From NCBI GenBank assembly GCA_040902855.1, contig JBBDWN010000070.1, forward strand, positions 1 to 28,816: DNA of 28,816 nucleotides, given 5' to 3'. The notes under the pieces were generated by a model, which saw only the letters and a program-made list of their open reading frames with translations, ran no database searches and was not told the DNA's origin. Both the position numbers and the translations under genes were made by a program. This document shows positions 22,418-28,816 of the stretch, one piece after another. Position 1 is the first letter of the stretch. Every line of letters starts with the position of its first letter. The stretch comes from DATHWB01 sp040902855 (GTDB taxonomy: Bacteria > Actinomycetota > Acidimicrobiia > Spongiisociales > ZC4RG35).

Positions 22418-23935
22418 ATGACAGAACTCTCGGACGATCCCGCTGACCTCACGTCTCCCCTCGAATCGCACCCGCTGACGGCGGCGCGCCTCGCCAAGCT
22501 GGGGGAGTGGGAGGGGGCGGGTGTCGACCCCTATCCGCCAGGGGCGAACCGCACGCACACGACCGAGGCAGTCCGGACTGAGCATGCGGATCTCGGTCCC
22601 GGCGAGGAGACGGATGACCTCGTCTGTGTCGCGGGTCGCATCCGCCTCGCCCGCAGCTTCGGAAAGCTCCTGTTCCTGACGTTCGAGGACGGCAGCGGAC
22701 AACTTCAACTGTTCCTGTCGAAGGCAGATCTCCCGGATGAGCAATTCGCCTTGGCGGAATTGCTGGAGCCCGGAGACTGGGTGGAGGCGTCCGGTCCGGT
22801 CATGACGACCCGTAAGGGAGAACTGAGCGTCAAGGTGGCGTCCTTCCGCTTGCTGGCAAAAGGTCTTCGCCCGCTCCCAGACAAGTGGCACGGGCTCACC
22901 GATGTCGAGGAGCGGTCCCGGCACCGCTACGTCGACCTGATCGTGAACCCCGAGGCTCGCCGGATCGCGGTCACGCGTTCGAAGGTCGTGAGCGCGCTCC
23001 GCCGCGAGTTCGAAGCGCGTGGCTACATCGAGGTCGAAACACCTGTCCTCCAGGTGGATGCCGGCGGCGCATTGGCGCGTCCGTTCGTGACTCACCACAA
23101 CGCGCTCGACATCGACCTCTATCTCCGCATCGCCACCGAACTTCATCTCAAGCGCCTCGTCGTCGGCGGGCTGGAGCGCGTGTTCGAAGTGGGGAGGATC
23201 TTTCGCAACGAGGGCATCGACTCCACCCACAACCCGGAGTTCACGATGCTCGAGTCCTACGAAGCCTTCGCCGACTACACCGACATCATGACGATGGTCG
23301 AGGAGATCGTGGCTGCAGTCTCGGTGGCGGCGACGGGCTCGACGGAGATCGAGTACCAGGGTCGCCCAATGTCGCTCGCCGGGCCGTACCGACGGGCGCG
23401 AATGACAGATCTCGTTTCGGAAGCCCTGGGAGCCGAGGTCTCGATCCACACTCCTCGCGCCGAGTTGGTCGACCTGGCCCGCTCCGTCGGACTGGACCCG
23501 GACGACGCCTGGGGTCCGGGCAAGATCATCGAGGCGCTCTTCGGGGCGAGGGCAGAGGAGTCGATCTGGGGGCCGACGTTCGTGACCGACTACCCGGTGG
23601 AGGTTTCACCGCTGGCTCGCCGCCACCGGGACGACCCGGAACTCACGGAGCGCTTCGAACTGTTCATCGCAGGCGCCGAGTACGCCAACGCGTTCACCGA
23701 ATTGAACGACCCGCGTGATCAACGCCAGCGCTTTCTCGGCCAGGCGGCGGCGAAGTTGGCCGGCGACGACGAGGCCCACCCCATCGACGAGGACTACATC
23801 AGGGCACTCGAGTACGGGATGCCGCCCACCGGCGGCCTCGGTATCGGCGTCGACCGTCTGGTCATGCTCCTCACCGACCAGACCCACGTCCGCGAGGTCA
23901 TCCTGTTCCCCACCATGCGCCCCCCCGCCGACTGA
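22418..23935 (+). CDS. lysS: Lysyl-tRNA synthetase (class II)
   Basis: A 505-residue class IIb synthetase that charges tRNA-Lys. An N-terminal OB-fold anticodon-binding domain (about 60-165, VCVAGRIRLARSFGKLLFLTFEDG) is followed by the catalytic core with motif 1 (SALRREFEARGYIEVETPVL), motif 2 (FRNEGIDSTHNPEFTMLESY) and motif 3 (GGLGIGVDRLVMLLTD). ATG at 22418 (TELSDDPADLTS…) is preferred over an in-frame upstream start at 22379, because that leader is short and non-conserved. An 86-nt gap with no recognised element separates it from the preceding small gene. Confidence 0.95.
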   Translation: MTELSDDPADLTSPLESHPLTAARLAKLGEWEGAGVDPYPPGANRTHTTEAVRTEHADLGPGEETDDLVCVAGRIRLARSFGKLLFLTFEDGSGQLQLFLSKADLPDEQFALAELLEPGDWVEASGPVMTTRKGELSVKVASFRLLAKGLRPLPDKWHGLTDVEERSRHRYVDLIVNPEARRIAVTRSKVVSALRREFEARGYIEVETPVLQVDAGGALARPFVTHHNALDIDLYLRIATELHLKRLVVGGLERVFEVGRIFRNEGIDSTHNPEFTMLESYEAFADYTDIMTMVEEIVAAVSVAATGSTEIEYQGRPMSLAGPYRRARMTDLVSEALGAEVSIHTPRAELVDLARSVGLDPDDAWGPGKIIEALFGARAEESIWGPTFVTDYPVEVSPLARRHRDDPELTERFELFIAGAEYANAFTELNDPRDQRQRFLGQAAAKLAGDDEAHPIDEDYIRALEYGMPPTGGLGIGVDRLVMLLTDQTHVREVILFPTMRPPAD

Positions 23936-23945
23936 CCCCGTTTTC

Positions 23946-23971
23946 GCGACCACGTTTGAGCGACCACGTTT
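23946..23971 (+). repeat. 12-bp direct repeat after lysS
   Basis: GCGACCACGTTT occurs at 23946-23957 and 23960-23971, 2 nt apart, just downstream of the lysS stop. It precedes a terminator hairpin. No function is evident. Confidence 0.6.
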
Positions 23972-23981
23972 TTAGCGAACC

Positions 23982-24003
23982 AGCGCTTCAAAAATGAAGC
24001 GTT
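23982..24003. terminator. Bidirectional terminator between lysS and the GGDEF-like gene
   Basis: AGCGCTTCA (23982-23990) and TGAAGCGTT (23995-24003) form a 9-bp stem with an AAAA loop, including one G-U pair. T-rich runs occur on both sides, fitting termination of convergent lysS and the GGDEF-like gene. Confidence 0.7.
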
Positions 24004-24018
24004 TGGAGGGGTAAAAGA

Positions 24019-24573
24019 TCATTCCAACTGGTCGATGACGGGGCCGGGGTCAGCCGTGGCGTTGAGCTGCAGGGCACGGCCGAGCACATCGCCCGAGGGC
24101 AACGAAGACAGCACTTCGACCCCGCTGATCCGGAAGGCGCCGCCTATTGCCGGAGTCGACGCAGCCAGCCGATCGAGGAGATCCTTCATACGGGCGGCGA
24201 CGATCTCGATTGTGCCCGGTTCGAGGTCGGCGAGAGCGGCCGCGAACGTCGTCTCGTCGAGTCGACCGACCGAGTCGACCTCCCGGACCGCTGCACCGAT
24301 CGTGGCAGTCACATGGGTCCGGAACTCGACAGCTCCGTCTCCGAAGAGGACCTCGTCGGAGAGTGCCGGAAACGCCACCACGATCAGCCCGTAGATGTCG
24401 CCCCGGCGGGTCAGCCACTTCTGGCCTCGTTCGAGGGCATCGAGCACTCCCGTCCGGTTGAGGATCCCCGAGTCGAGGTCGATGGTGCCCACCACTTCGA
24501 GTGTCACCTTGATGGCGTTCAGTTCATCTCGAAGCAGCTGGATCTCGCGGCGGAGTGCGGATTCCTCGTCCAT
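24019..24573 (-). CDS. Degenerate GGDEF-domain protein
   Basis: A 184-residue cytosolic protein with an N-terminal coiled coil (about 4-25, EESALRREIQLLRDELN) followed by a GGDEF-like fold. The family entry segment DLDSGILNRTGVLDALERG (32-50) is well conserved. The catalytic GG(D/E)EF loop is replaced by GRLDE (103-107, in SVGRLDETTF), losing the second Gly and the metal-binding arrangement, so diguanylate cyclase activity is not expected. It may bind nucleotide or act as a c-di-GMP-independent scaffold. The ATG at 24573 is supported by TACGCT 7 nt upstream; a longer start would insert a stretch without homology. It is divergent from the FlgN-like/csrA unit. Confidence 0.65.
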   Translation of the reverse strand: MDEESALRREIQLLRDELNAIKVTLEVVGTIDLDSGILNRTGVLDALERGQKWLTRRGDIYGLIVVAFPALSDEVLFGDGAVEFRTHVTATIGAAVREVDSVGRLDETTFAAALADLEPGTIEIVAARMKDLLDRLAASTPAIGGAFRISGVEVLSSLPSGDVLGRALQLNATADPGPVIDQLE

Positions 24574-24580
24574 CGGTGCG

Positions 24581-24586
24581 AGCGTA
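24581..24586 (-). promoter_or_regulatory. -10 element (TACGCT) of the GGDEF-like gene
   Basis: TACGCT on the minus strand lies 7 nt before the ATG at 24573 with no Shine-Dalgarno, the leaderless arrangement found at eight other genes here. Confidence 0.45.
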
Positions 24587-24653
24587 ACGGTGACGTCGCG
24601 CAGCGATGTGGTGGCCGATGCTTGCCTCACGACCGGCGCGGCCGACATGACCG

Positions 24654-25142
24654 ATGATGGCGCACCGCTCTCGGCTCTCAGAACTCGACCGTCGGTTCGG
24701 CGTCGAACGGGATGTGCTCGAGCACATGCTGTTCAAGTTGGTCGTGATCAGGGCGATGCGACTCGTATCGGCCGAACCTTCGGATCTGGCAGAAGCTCAT
24801 CGTCATCTCGAGTCGGTGGCACTCGGGGTTCGGCTCGCGGGCCGAGCGGCATTCGACGAGAACGTCGATTGCACTCCGCCCCAGGAAAGACTCGAGATCC
24901 TGGCCGAGACGGCGCCGGAGCCGTACCGAACCATGTTCGCCGACCACCTCGAGCGTTTGACCGGGATTGCCGCCGAACTGGTCGACCCTTCCCCTCCACG
25001 CGGTACGCCGGATCCCCTCGACCGACTGCTCGCTGAAGTGTTGTGTCGCGCGGTGCGAGGAGCGGTGTCTGGCATCGCTGCACCGGAGTTGGCTTCGTTC
25101 ATCCGCACGGGGATGCGCGAACAACCGCCGCATGGGGCGTAG
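24654..25142 (+). CDS. FlgN-like flagellar export chaperone (putative)
   Basis: A 162-residue, helix-rich protein. The segment VERDVLEHMLFKLVVIRAMRL (17-37 region) and the following long amphipathic helices resemble the actinobacterial FlgN-type chaperone for hook-filament junction proteins (FlgK/FlgL). Identification rests on this pattern and on its position immediately before csrA near fliA; there is no decisive motif. The start is at one of two adjacent ATG codons (24654 or 24657), without a clear Shine-Dalgarno. Its stop region contains the -10 hexamer of csrA (TAGGCT, 25140-25145). Confidence 0.5.
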   Translation: MMAHRSRLSELDRRFGVERDVLEHMLFKLVVIRAMRLVSAEPSDLAEAHRHLESVALGVRLAGRAAFDENVDCTPPQERLEILAETAPEPYRTMFADHLERLTGIAAELVDPSPPRGTPDPLDRLLAEVLCRAVRGAVSGIAAPELASFIRTGMREQPPHGA

Positions 25143-25145
25143 GCT
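25140..25145 (+). promoter_or_regulatory. -10 element (TAGGCT) of csrA
   Basis: TAGGCT overlaps the stop codon of the FlgN-like gene and lies 6 nt before the csrA ATG. A leaderless csrA mRNA would escape CsrA binding to a 5' leader. An AGGGG directly before the ATG is too close to act as a normal Shine-Dalgarno. Confidence 0.4.
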
Positions 25146-25151
25146 CAGGGG

Positions 25152-25334
25152 ATGCTCGTTCTCACTCGAAAGTCAGGGGAGTCGATCGTGATCGGTGACG
25201 ATGTCGTGATCACCGTCCTCGAAATCAGGGGTGGGCAGGTACGGCTGGGCGTCGAGGCCCCGCGCGATGTCATCGTCCACCGATCCGAGGTGCACGATCA
25301 GGTCATGGCCGACAACCGCTCGGTTGACGACTGA
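25152..25334 (+). CDS. csrA: Carbon storage regulator CsrA
   Basis: A 60-residue RNA-binding dimer that represses or stabilises mRNAs by binding GGA motifs near the Shine-Dalgarno, and in flagellated bacteria regulates flagellin together with FliW. The entire family pattern is present: MLVLTRKSGESIVIGDDVVI (L4, R6, start of β1), VLEIRGGQVRLGVEAP, and VHRSEV (RNA-contact Arg). Length is normal. It stands between two FlgN-like genes, with fliA beyond, so a flagellar role is likely. No fliW is in the window. csrA is uncommon in Actinobacteria. Confidence 0.95.
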   Translation: MLVLTRKSGESIVIGDDVVITVLEIRGGQVRLGVEAPRDVIVHRSEVHDQVMADNRSVDD

Positions 25335-25351
25335 GCGTCGACTGTCCGAAG

Positions 25352-25768
25352 TCAGCCCTGTGAGCCAGTCCCCGGTCCTGGTGTCACCCGGGCATGTGAG
25401 AGCGTCCTCACCCGCCGCCGCTCGATGTCGACGTCATCCAGCAATCCATCGAGTTCCTGCTGAAGTGATCTGAGAAGCTGTCCGAACTCGGGCGGTAGTC
25501 GGACGATCAGGTCGTTCAGCGTTGGGGTCGGCCGCAGGTGAAGGGCTGAGCCGAACTTCGCGGTGGCGTCGACTCGGAGCGTTTCGGCCAGGTCGAGATC
25601 GACCACGACCTCGGACAACTCGTCGAGGGCGACCCCGAGGAAACGGCTGTCTCCCGTTTCGAGCAGCACCCGCAACTGCCGGTGTGAATAGCGGAGCCGT
25701 TCGAGGATCGCGAGTTCCCTGCGCAACACGGCGATGAGATCGGCGAAAGACGGATGAGGTTGATCCAT
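25352..25768 (-). CDS. FlgN-like helical protein (putative)
   Basis: A 138-residue helical protein that runs convergently towards csrA, 17 nt between stops. It shows repeated amphipathic heptads (LIAVLRRELAILERLRYSHRQLRVLL, LDELSEVVVDLDLAETLRVDA) resembling the FlgN/FliT type of flagellar export chaperone and the neighbouring 162-residue gene. The C-terminus is basic and Pro/Gly-rich. It is divergent from fliA. Function by association with a flagellar regulatory island; no certain family assignment. Confidence 0.45.
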   Translation of the reverse strand: MDQPHPSFADLIAVLRRELAILERLRYSHRQLRVLLETGDSRFLGVALDELSEVVVDLDLAETLRVDATAKFGSALHLRPTPTLNDLIVRLPPEFGQLLRSLQQELDGLLDDVDIERRRVRTLSHARVTPGPGTGSQG

Positions 25769-25859
25769 GGTCGTCCTGTCGTCATGACGGTCCTCGGGTT
25801 GCGCGAAAAGCGCGAATAATTGTCGGAATGGTCCTCAAGCGGCGTGGTTCTCGCTGCCG

Positions 25860-26792
25860 ATGAGTGACACGACTGCGCTGGCATCGAGGGTTGTGGGAAT
25901 GGCCACTGAATTGACAACTTCGGAACAAGACCACCTCGTCTTCGGGACGATGGATCTCATAGGACACATCGTGGCCGAGCTTTCGGCTCGCTACCCCCGG
26001 CACGTGGATCGATCCGAATTGTGGAACGCAGGTGCGCTTGGTCTCGTCGAGGCGAGCCGCCGATTCGATCCTGGATCGGGAGTCCCGTTCTCCAGGTATG
26101 CCGCGATCCGCGTCAGGGGGGCGATCATCGACTCCACTCGAAGTCGGGACTGGGCGAGCCGGTCGGTCCGCCGCTGTCTCCGCGAGATCGGTCAAGCAAC
26201 CTCCGGGCTCGAAGATGAGGGTGGCCGCATCCCGGAGACCGCCGAAGTGGCGGCATTTCTGGGGATATCCCTCGAAGAGTTCGAGCGTCGTCGAACCGAG
26301 TCCGTTTCCTCGACCCTGCTCCATCTCGATCAGGCGGTCGAAGGCGAGGACGCCACGTTGGCGGACAAGATCGAAGAGCCGTCGATCGTCGGCAGCCCGG
26401 AGAGCGCACTCGAGCAGCGGGAGTTGCGGGGCACACTCGCCGAAGCGATCCGAAACCTGCCCGCCGTCCAGGCAGAAGTCGTCAGCCGCTACTACATCGA
26501 CGGCAATCTCCTGCAGGACATCGCGGGGGAGATGGCGCTCACCGAGGCACGCATCTCCCAGATTCGGAGCGAGGGCTTGGCGGCGCTCAAGGCGTTTTTC
26601 GCGACTCAGTACGACGGGGTGGAGCCTGAATCCGACGATGCGCCCGGCAAGCGCGCTCGGGCTGAATTTCTTGAACGGATGGGTGCCACCTCGGACTGGC
26701 GATCGCGGATCGACTCTGCGGGCTACCTCGATTCGGCTGTGCAGGGTCTCGAATCTCTGGTGGACAGCGAACGGTCTTCGGTCGCCCTCTGA
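25860..26792 (+). CDS. fliA: Flagellar/sporulation-type sigma factor FliA (WhiG-like)
   Basis: A 310-residue group III sigma-70 factor. Region 2 is seen as RSELWNAGALGLVEASRRFDPGSG followed by FSRYAAIRVRGAIIDSTRSRDW (the FliA/WhiG signature); region 3 follows (IPETAEVAAFLGISLEEFERR), and region 4 is EVVSRYYIDGNLLQDIAGEM followed by ALTEARISQIRSEGLAALK, the -35-binding helix-turn-helix. It directs late flagellar genes in flagellates or developmental genes in WhiG relatives. A C-terminal tail of about 65 residues after region 4 is longer than usual. It ends 7 nt from the convergent response-regulator gene. Start ATG has no clear Shine-Dalgarno; an internal ATG near codon 14 is possible. Confidence 0.85.
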   Translation: MSDTTALASRVVGMATELTTSEQDHLVFGTMDLIGHIVAELSARYPRHVDRSELWNAGALGLVEASRRFDPGSGVPFSRYAAIRVRGAIIDSTRSRDWASRSVRRCLREIGQATSGLEDEGGRIPETAEVAAFLGISLEEFERRRTESVSSTLLHLDQAVEGEDATLADKIEEPSIVGSPESALEQRELRGTLAEAIRNLPAVQAEVVSRYYIDGNLLQDIAGEMALTEARISQIRSEGLAALKAFFATQYDGVEPESDDAPGKRARAEFLERMGATSDWRSRIDSAGYLDSAVQGLESLVDSERSSVAL

Positions 26793-26799
26793 CCCGGCC

Positions 26800-27165
26800 T
26801 CAGATGCCGGCGAGGTCGCTGAGTCGGGACGCCAGGGTGGAGATGTCGAACGGCTTCTCGATCACGCCAACGACCCCCAGCGCCTCGAGAGTCGCCGCAT
26901 CGGCGATTTCGACACGTCCAGTCAGGAACAGGACTTTGACGTGTGCGGTCTCGGGATCGGCTCTCAGCTCCTTGACGACTTCGAGGCCCGTACGCCGGGG
27001 CATCAAGTAGTCGAGGACGATGAGGTCGGGCCGATGCGCGATCACGGCTTCGCTCACGTCTTCCGGGTCGGCGACCGAGACCACGTCATGTCCCCCTCGC
27101 TTGCCGAGGACCATTTCGAGGAGATAGCGGATGACCGGATCGTCGTCGCAAATGATCAGGCGCAT
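26800..27165 (-). CDS. Stand-alone CheY-like response regulator
   Basis: A 121-residue single receiver domain. The acidic pocket is D7/D8/D9, the phosphoacceptor is D52 (DLIVLDYLMP), the switch residues are T82 (FLTGR) and K104 (IEKPFD), so it should be phosphorylatable. There is no output domain, so it acts by binding a partner (flagellar switch or histidine phosphotransferase). ATG overlaps the stop of the Hpt gene (TGATG), so the pair is co-translated. No histidine kinase is nearby. Confidence 0.9.
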   Translation of the reverse strand: MRLIICDDDPVIRYLLEMVLGKRGGHDVVSVADPEDVSEAVIAHRPDLIVLDYLMPRRTGLEVVKELRADPETAHVKVLFLTGRVEIADAATLEALGVVGVIEKPFDISTLASRLSDLAGI

Positions 27166-27482
27166 CAGGGTTTGACGAATCTCTTGAGGCGAGCCGTCAG
27201 TTCGGCCGGCGAGAACGGTTCGACGAGGTTGGCGATCGCCTGGCTGATCTGGTCGTCGCCCACCGCCTCGACCTGGGCGGCGGATTCGCTCACTTCGGGG
27301 AACCCGTAGCTTGCGCCGGAGCCCTTCAGACTGTGGGCGATACCGCGCACGCGAGACACCGCATCGGCGTCACCGCTGCGGACGGCGGGACCGAGGCTCT
27401 CCAATGCTCGGAGCCGGTCGACGGCCGAATCACGAAAGTACTGTTGGAGTTCGTCCACTGCGGGAAGGATCGGTCTGTCCAA
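27165..27482 (-). CDS. Histidine phosphotransfer (Hpt) domain protein
   Basis: A 105-residue four-helix phosphorelay protein. The phosphorylatable H50 lies in AHSLKGSGASYGF, the canonical HxxKG motif with a conserved small-residue helix face. It would pass phosphate to or from the overlapping CheY-like protein. Start is TTG at 27482; GTG at 27458 (V9) is an alternative; neither has a clear Shine-Dalgarno. It lies 46 nt downstream of the polyprenyl synthase gene and is probably its operon partner. Confidence 0.85.
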   Translation of the reverse strand: MDRPILPAVDELQQYFRDSAVDRLRALESLGPAVRSGDADAVSRVRGIAHSLKGSGASYGFPEVSESAAQVEAVGDDQISQAIANLVEPFSPAELTARLKRFVKP

Positions 27483-27528
27483 GGGGTGACTGAAGCCGAT
27501 TGGCGTTCAGGTTTGGCGATCAGTGCGG

Positions 27529-28518
27529 TCAGACCCCGGATCTCTCGACGCGGGCGACGAGATATCTGCCGAGCCCATCGAGCACCTCGCGTGCCTCGAC
27601 GTCGGGAAGGCGTCCCGCGGCGTCGGAAGCGACCGCCAACCGGCGATGCGCCTCGTCCAGCGTTGCCTGGATGTGGTCACCGGACCTGACGACCTCGATG
27701 ACCTCGTCGACCGTCTCCTGTCGGTAGGGCCGGCTCTCGCTCAACAGCTTGCGGAGGCGTTCGGCGTTCGAGCCGCCGAGAGCCAGGAGGAGAGGCATCG
27801 TGAACTTGCCTTCGTGGATGTCCGAACCAGCCGGCTTCCCGATTTCCTCGGTGGTCGAGACGAGGTCGAGGAGGTCGTCGGCCAGTTGGAAGACCATTCC
27901 GACTTCGTGCGCCCACGACGTGATTGCCTCGACCGTGTCCGGCTCCGCATCTGCGGCCATTGCTCCCAGCCGGGCAGATGTGCCGATGAGGCTGGCGGTT
28001 TTGCGGGAGATGACCGCCTCGTACTCGGCGAGACCGTGTTCGCAATCGAAGTCCAGTTCGAGTTCCTGCATCTGGCCTTCGACCAACTCGGCGTAGGTCG
28101 CGGCGAGGATTCGAACCGACTCCTTTGACAGCCAGGTGGCGGCCGTCTCCGACGCACGGGCCATGAGGAAGTCCCCTGCGAGGATCGCAACCGTGTTCGT
28201 CCAGTTGGTGTTCGCAGAGATTGCCCCGCGCCTGGTGTCGGCCTCGTCGATGACGTCATCGTGATAGAGGCTTCCGACGTGGATCAGCTCGACGGCGACT
28301 CCCGCTTCGACAGGTCGATCGTCTTGGACTTGTCCGAATTCCGCCGCCAACACGGCGAGCAGGGGTCGATAGCGTTTGCCGCCGGCTTCGAGAAGATGCC
28401 GTGAAACCTGGGTCAGGTAGGCGCTGTTCGATTGCGTCACCTCGAAGAGGCGTCGTTCGAGGCTTGCCATCCGCTCCCACACGCGTGGCAGTTCGACGAG
28501 TTTCCGCAAGTCCGTCAC
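27529..28518 (-). CDS. Polyprenyl diphosphate synthase (trans-isoprenyl transferase)
   Basis: A 329-residue all-helical prenyltransferase that elongates allylic diphosphates with IPP, probably making the side chain of menaquinone. Seen: GGKRYRPLL (46-54, IPP site), the FARM DDVID (87-91) and R96-R97, KTASLIGTSARLG, and the SARM QLADDLLD (D214, D215, D218) followed by KFTMPLLLAL. Chain length cannot be inferred. GTG at 28518 is chosen because TACCAT lies 7 nt upstream, with no Shine-Dalgarno; an ATG at 28542 would add 8 residues and another reading extends to 28755 through the clpC promoter region. Heads the operon with Hpt and CheY-like genes. Confidence 0.88.
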   Translation of the reverse strand: MTDLRKLVELPRVWERMASLERRLFEVTQSNSAYLTQVSRHLLEAGGKRYRPLLAVLAAEFGQVQDDRPVEAGVAVELIHVGSLYHDDVIDEADTRRGAISANTNWTNTVAILAGDFLMARASETAATWLSKESVRILAATYAELVEGQMQELELDFDCEHGLAEYEAVISRKTASLIGTSARLGAMAADAEPDTVEAITSWAHEVGMVFQLADDLLDLVSTTEEIGKPAGSDIHEGKFTMPLLLALGGSNAERLRKLLSESRPYRQETVDEVIEVVRSGDHIQATLDEAHRRLAVASDAAGRLPDVEAREVLDGLGRYLVARVERSGV

Positions 28519-28525
28519 GGCCGCG

Positions 28526-28531
28526 ATGGTA
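28526..28531 (-). promoter_or_regulatory. -10 element (TACCAT) of the polyprenyl synthase operon
   Basis: TACCAT on the minus strand is 7 nt before the GTG start at 28518, the leaderless arrangement. It is divergent from the clpC promoter about 105 nt away. Confidence 0.45.
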
Positions 28532-28634
28532 CGCCGTCGCATCTTCCGGCGGGAACCGGGGCGACGCGAGAAGAACCGGGATTTCGCTTCATCTCCCCCA
28601 TGCGAGTGCCGAAGGGAGAAAACACCACCGGGGG

Positions 28635-28640
28635 TATACT
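28635..28640 (+). promoter_or_regulatory. -10 element (TATACT) of clpC
   Basis: TATACT lies 38 nt upstream of the clpC start, a near-consensus -10. I do not see a CtsR/ClgR/HspR operator pattern in the visible upstream region. Confidence 0.55.
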
Positions 28641-28678
28641 TCGGTTCCGGAAGCCGAGGATCCCGCAAGGAGGATTCC

Positions 28679-28816
28679 TTGTTCGAACGTTTCACTGACC
28701 GAGCCCGCCGTGTCGTCGTACTGGCGCAGGAAGAGGCGCGTCTCCTCAACCACAACTACATCGGCACCGAGCACATCCTGCTCGGTCTCCTCAACGAGGG
28801 TGAAGGCATCGCGGCC
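28679..28816 (+). CDS. clpC: ClpC ATPase (N-terminal part, runs off the window)
   Basis: The first 46 codons of the Clp/Hsp100 unfoldase that feeds ClpP. The sequence FERFTDRARRVVVLAQEEAR and LNHNYIGTEHILLGLLNEGEG is the Clp-N repeat of ClpC. The start codon is TTG at 28679, set by a strong AAGGAGG Shine-Dalgarno (28667-28673), 5 nt upstream. The remainder of the protein is outside the window. Confidence 0.93.
   Translation, partial: MFERFTDRARRVVVLAQEEARLLNHNYIGTEHILLGLLNEGEGIAA

Noticed and set aside
25769..25859. σ28-like promoter (GCGCGAATAA, compared with GCCGATAA) upstream of fliA
   Set aside because: It matches the -10 only loosely, and no TAAA -35 lies at the right distance; a GCGC-rich inverted repeat may explain the sequence instead.

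Overview
The window is a high-GC bacterial chromosome segment from an actinobacterium, most likely an uncultured or little-studied member of the Acidimicrobiia. The evidence is a set of actinobacterial family markers: a SigR/RsrA-type sigma/anti-sigma pair, an Rv0121-type F420-dependent PPOX protein, a DUF2342-type zinc metalloprotease next to tilS and hpt, a TopA with repeated GRYGPY modules at its C-terminus, and an actinobacterial HhH-GPD protein. The combination of csrA with a FliA/WhiG-type sigma factor points to a flagellated or formerly flagellated lineage. Species-level placement cannot be made from the sequence alone.

Layout. Positions 1-4803 are a patchwork: the end of an unknown gene, a heavy-metal-binding chaperone, an HhH-GPD DNA-repair gene coupled to an uncharacterised zinc-ribbon protein, a tiny membrane protein, a 4-coumarate-CoA-ligase-like gene followed by an F420/PPOX enzyme, and a two-gene secreted/membrane unit. 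Positions 4912-10586 hold topA, divergent from an MFS transporter-tmk-holB operon. Positions 10738-12280 carry a HIT hydrolase, a VapBC-type toxin-antitoxin pair and tRNA-Thr(CGU). Positions 12357-16349 hold sigR-like/rsrA-like genes, a small membrane protein and a metalloprotease-tilS-hpt run. Positions 17000-21746 are an ftsH-folate block (ftsH, folP, a degenerate phosphatase-like gene, folB, and folK fused to a membrane methyltransferase domain). lysS follows at 22418-23935.

Positions 24019-27482 form a compact signalling and flagellar-regulation island: a degenerate GGDEF protein, a FlgN-like protein, CsrA, a second FlgN-like protein, FliA, and an orphan CheY/Hpt pair placed downstream of a polyprenyl diphosphate synthase. 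No flagellar structural gene is in the window. The right edge enters clpC.

Most genes are housekeeping and packed with ATGA/GTGA/TGATG start-stop overlaps. A recurrent regulatory feature is a TAnnnT hexamer 6-10 nt upstream of the start codon with no Shine-Dalgarno sequence. It occurs at nine genes and indicates widespread leaderless transcription. The most unusual items are the FolK-methyltransferase fusion, the catalytically dead phosphatase-like gene inside the folate operon, and the csrA/FlgN-like/fliA/Hpt-CheY island.
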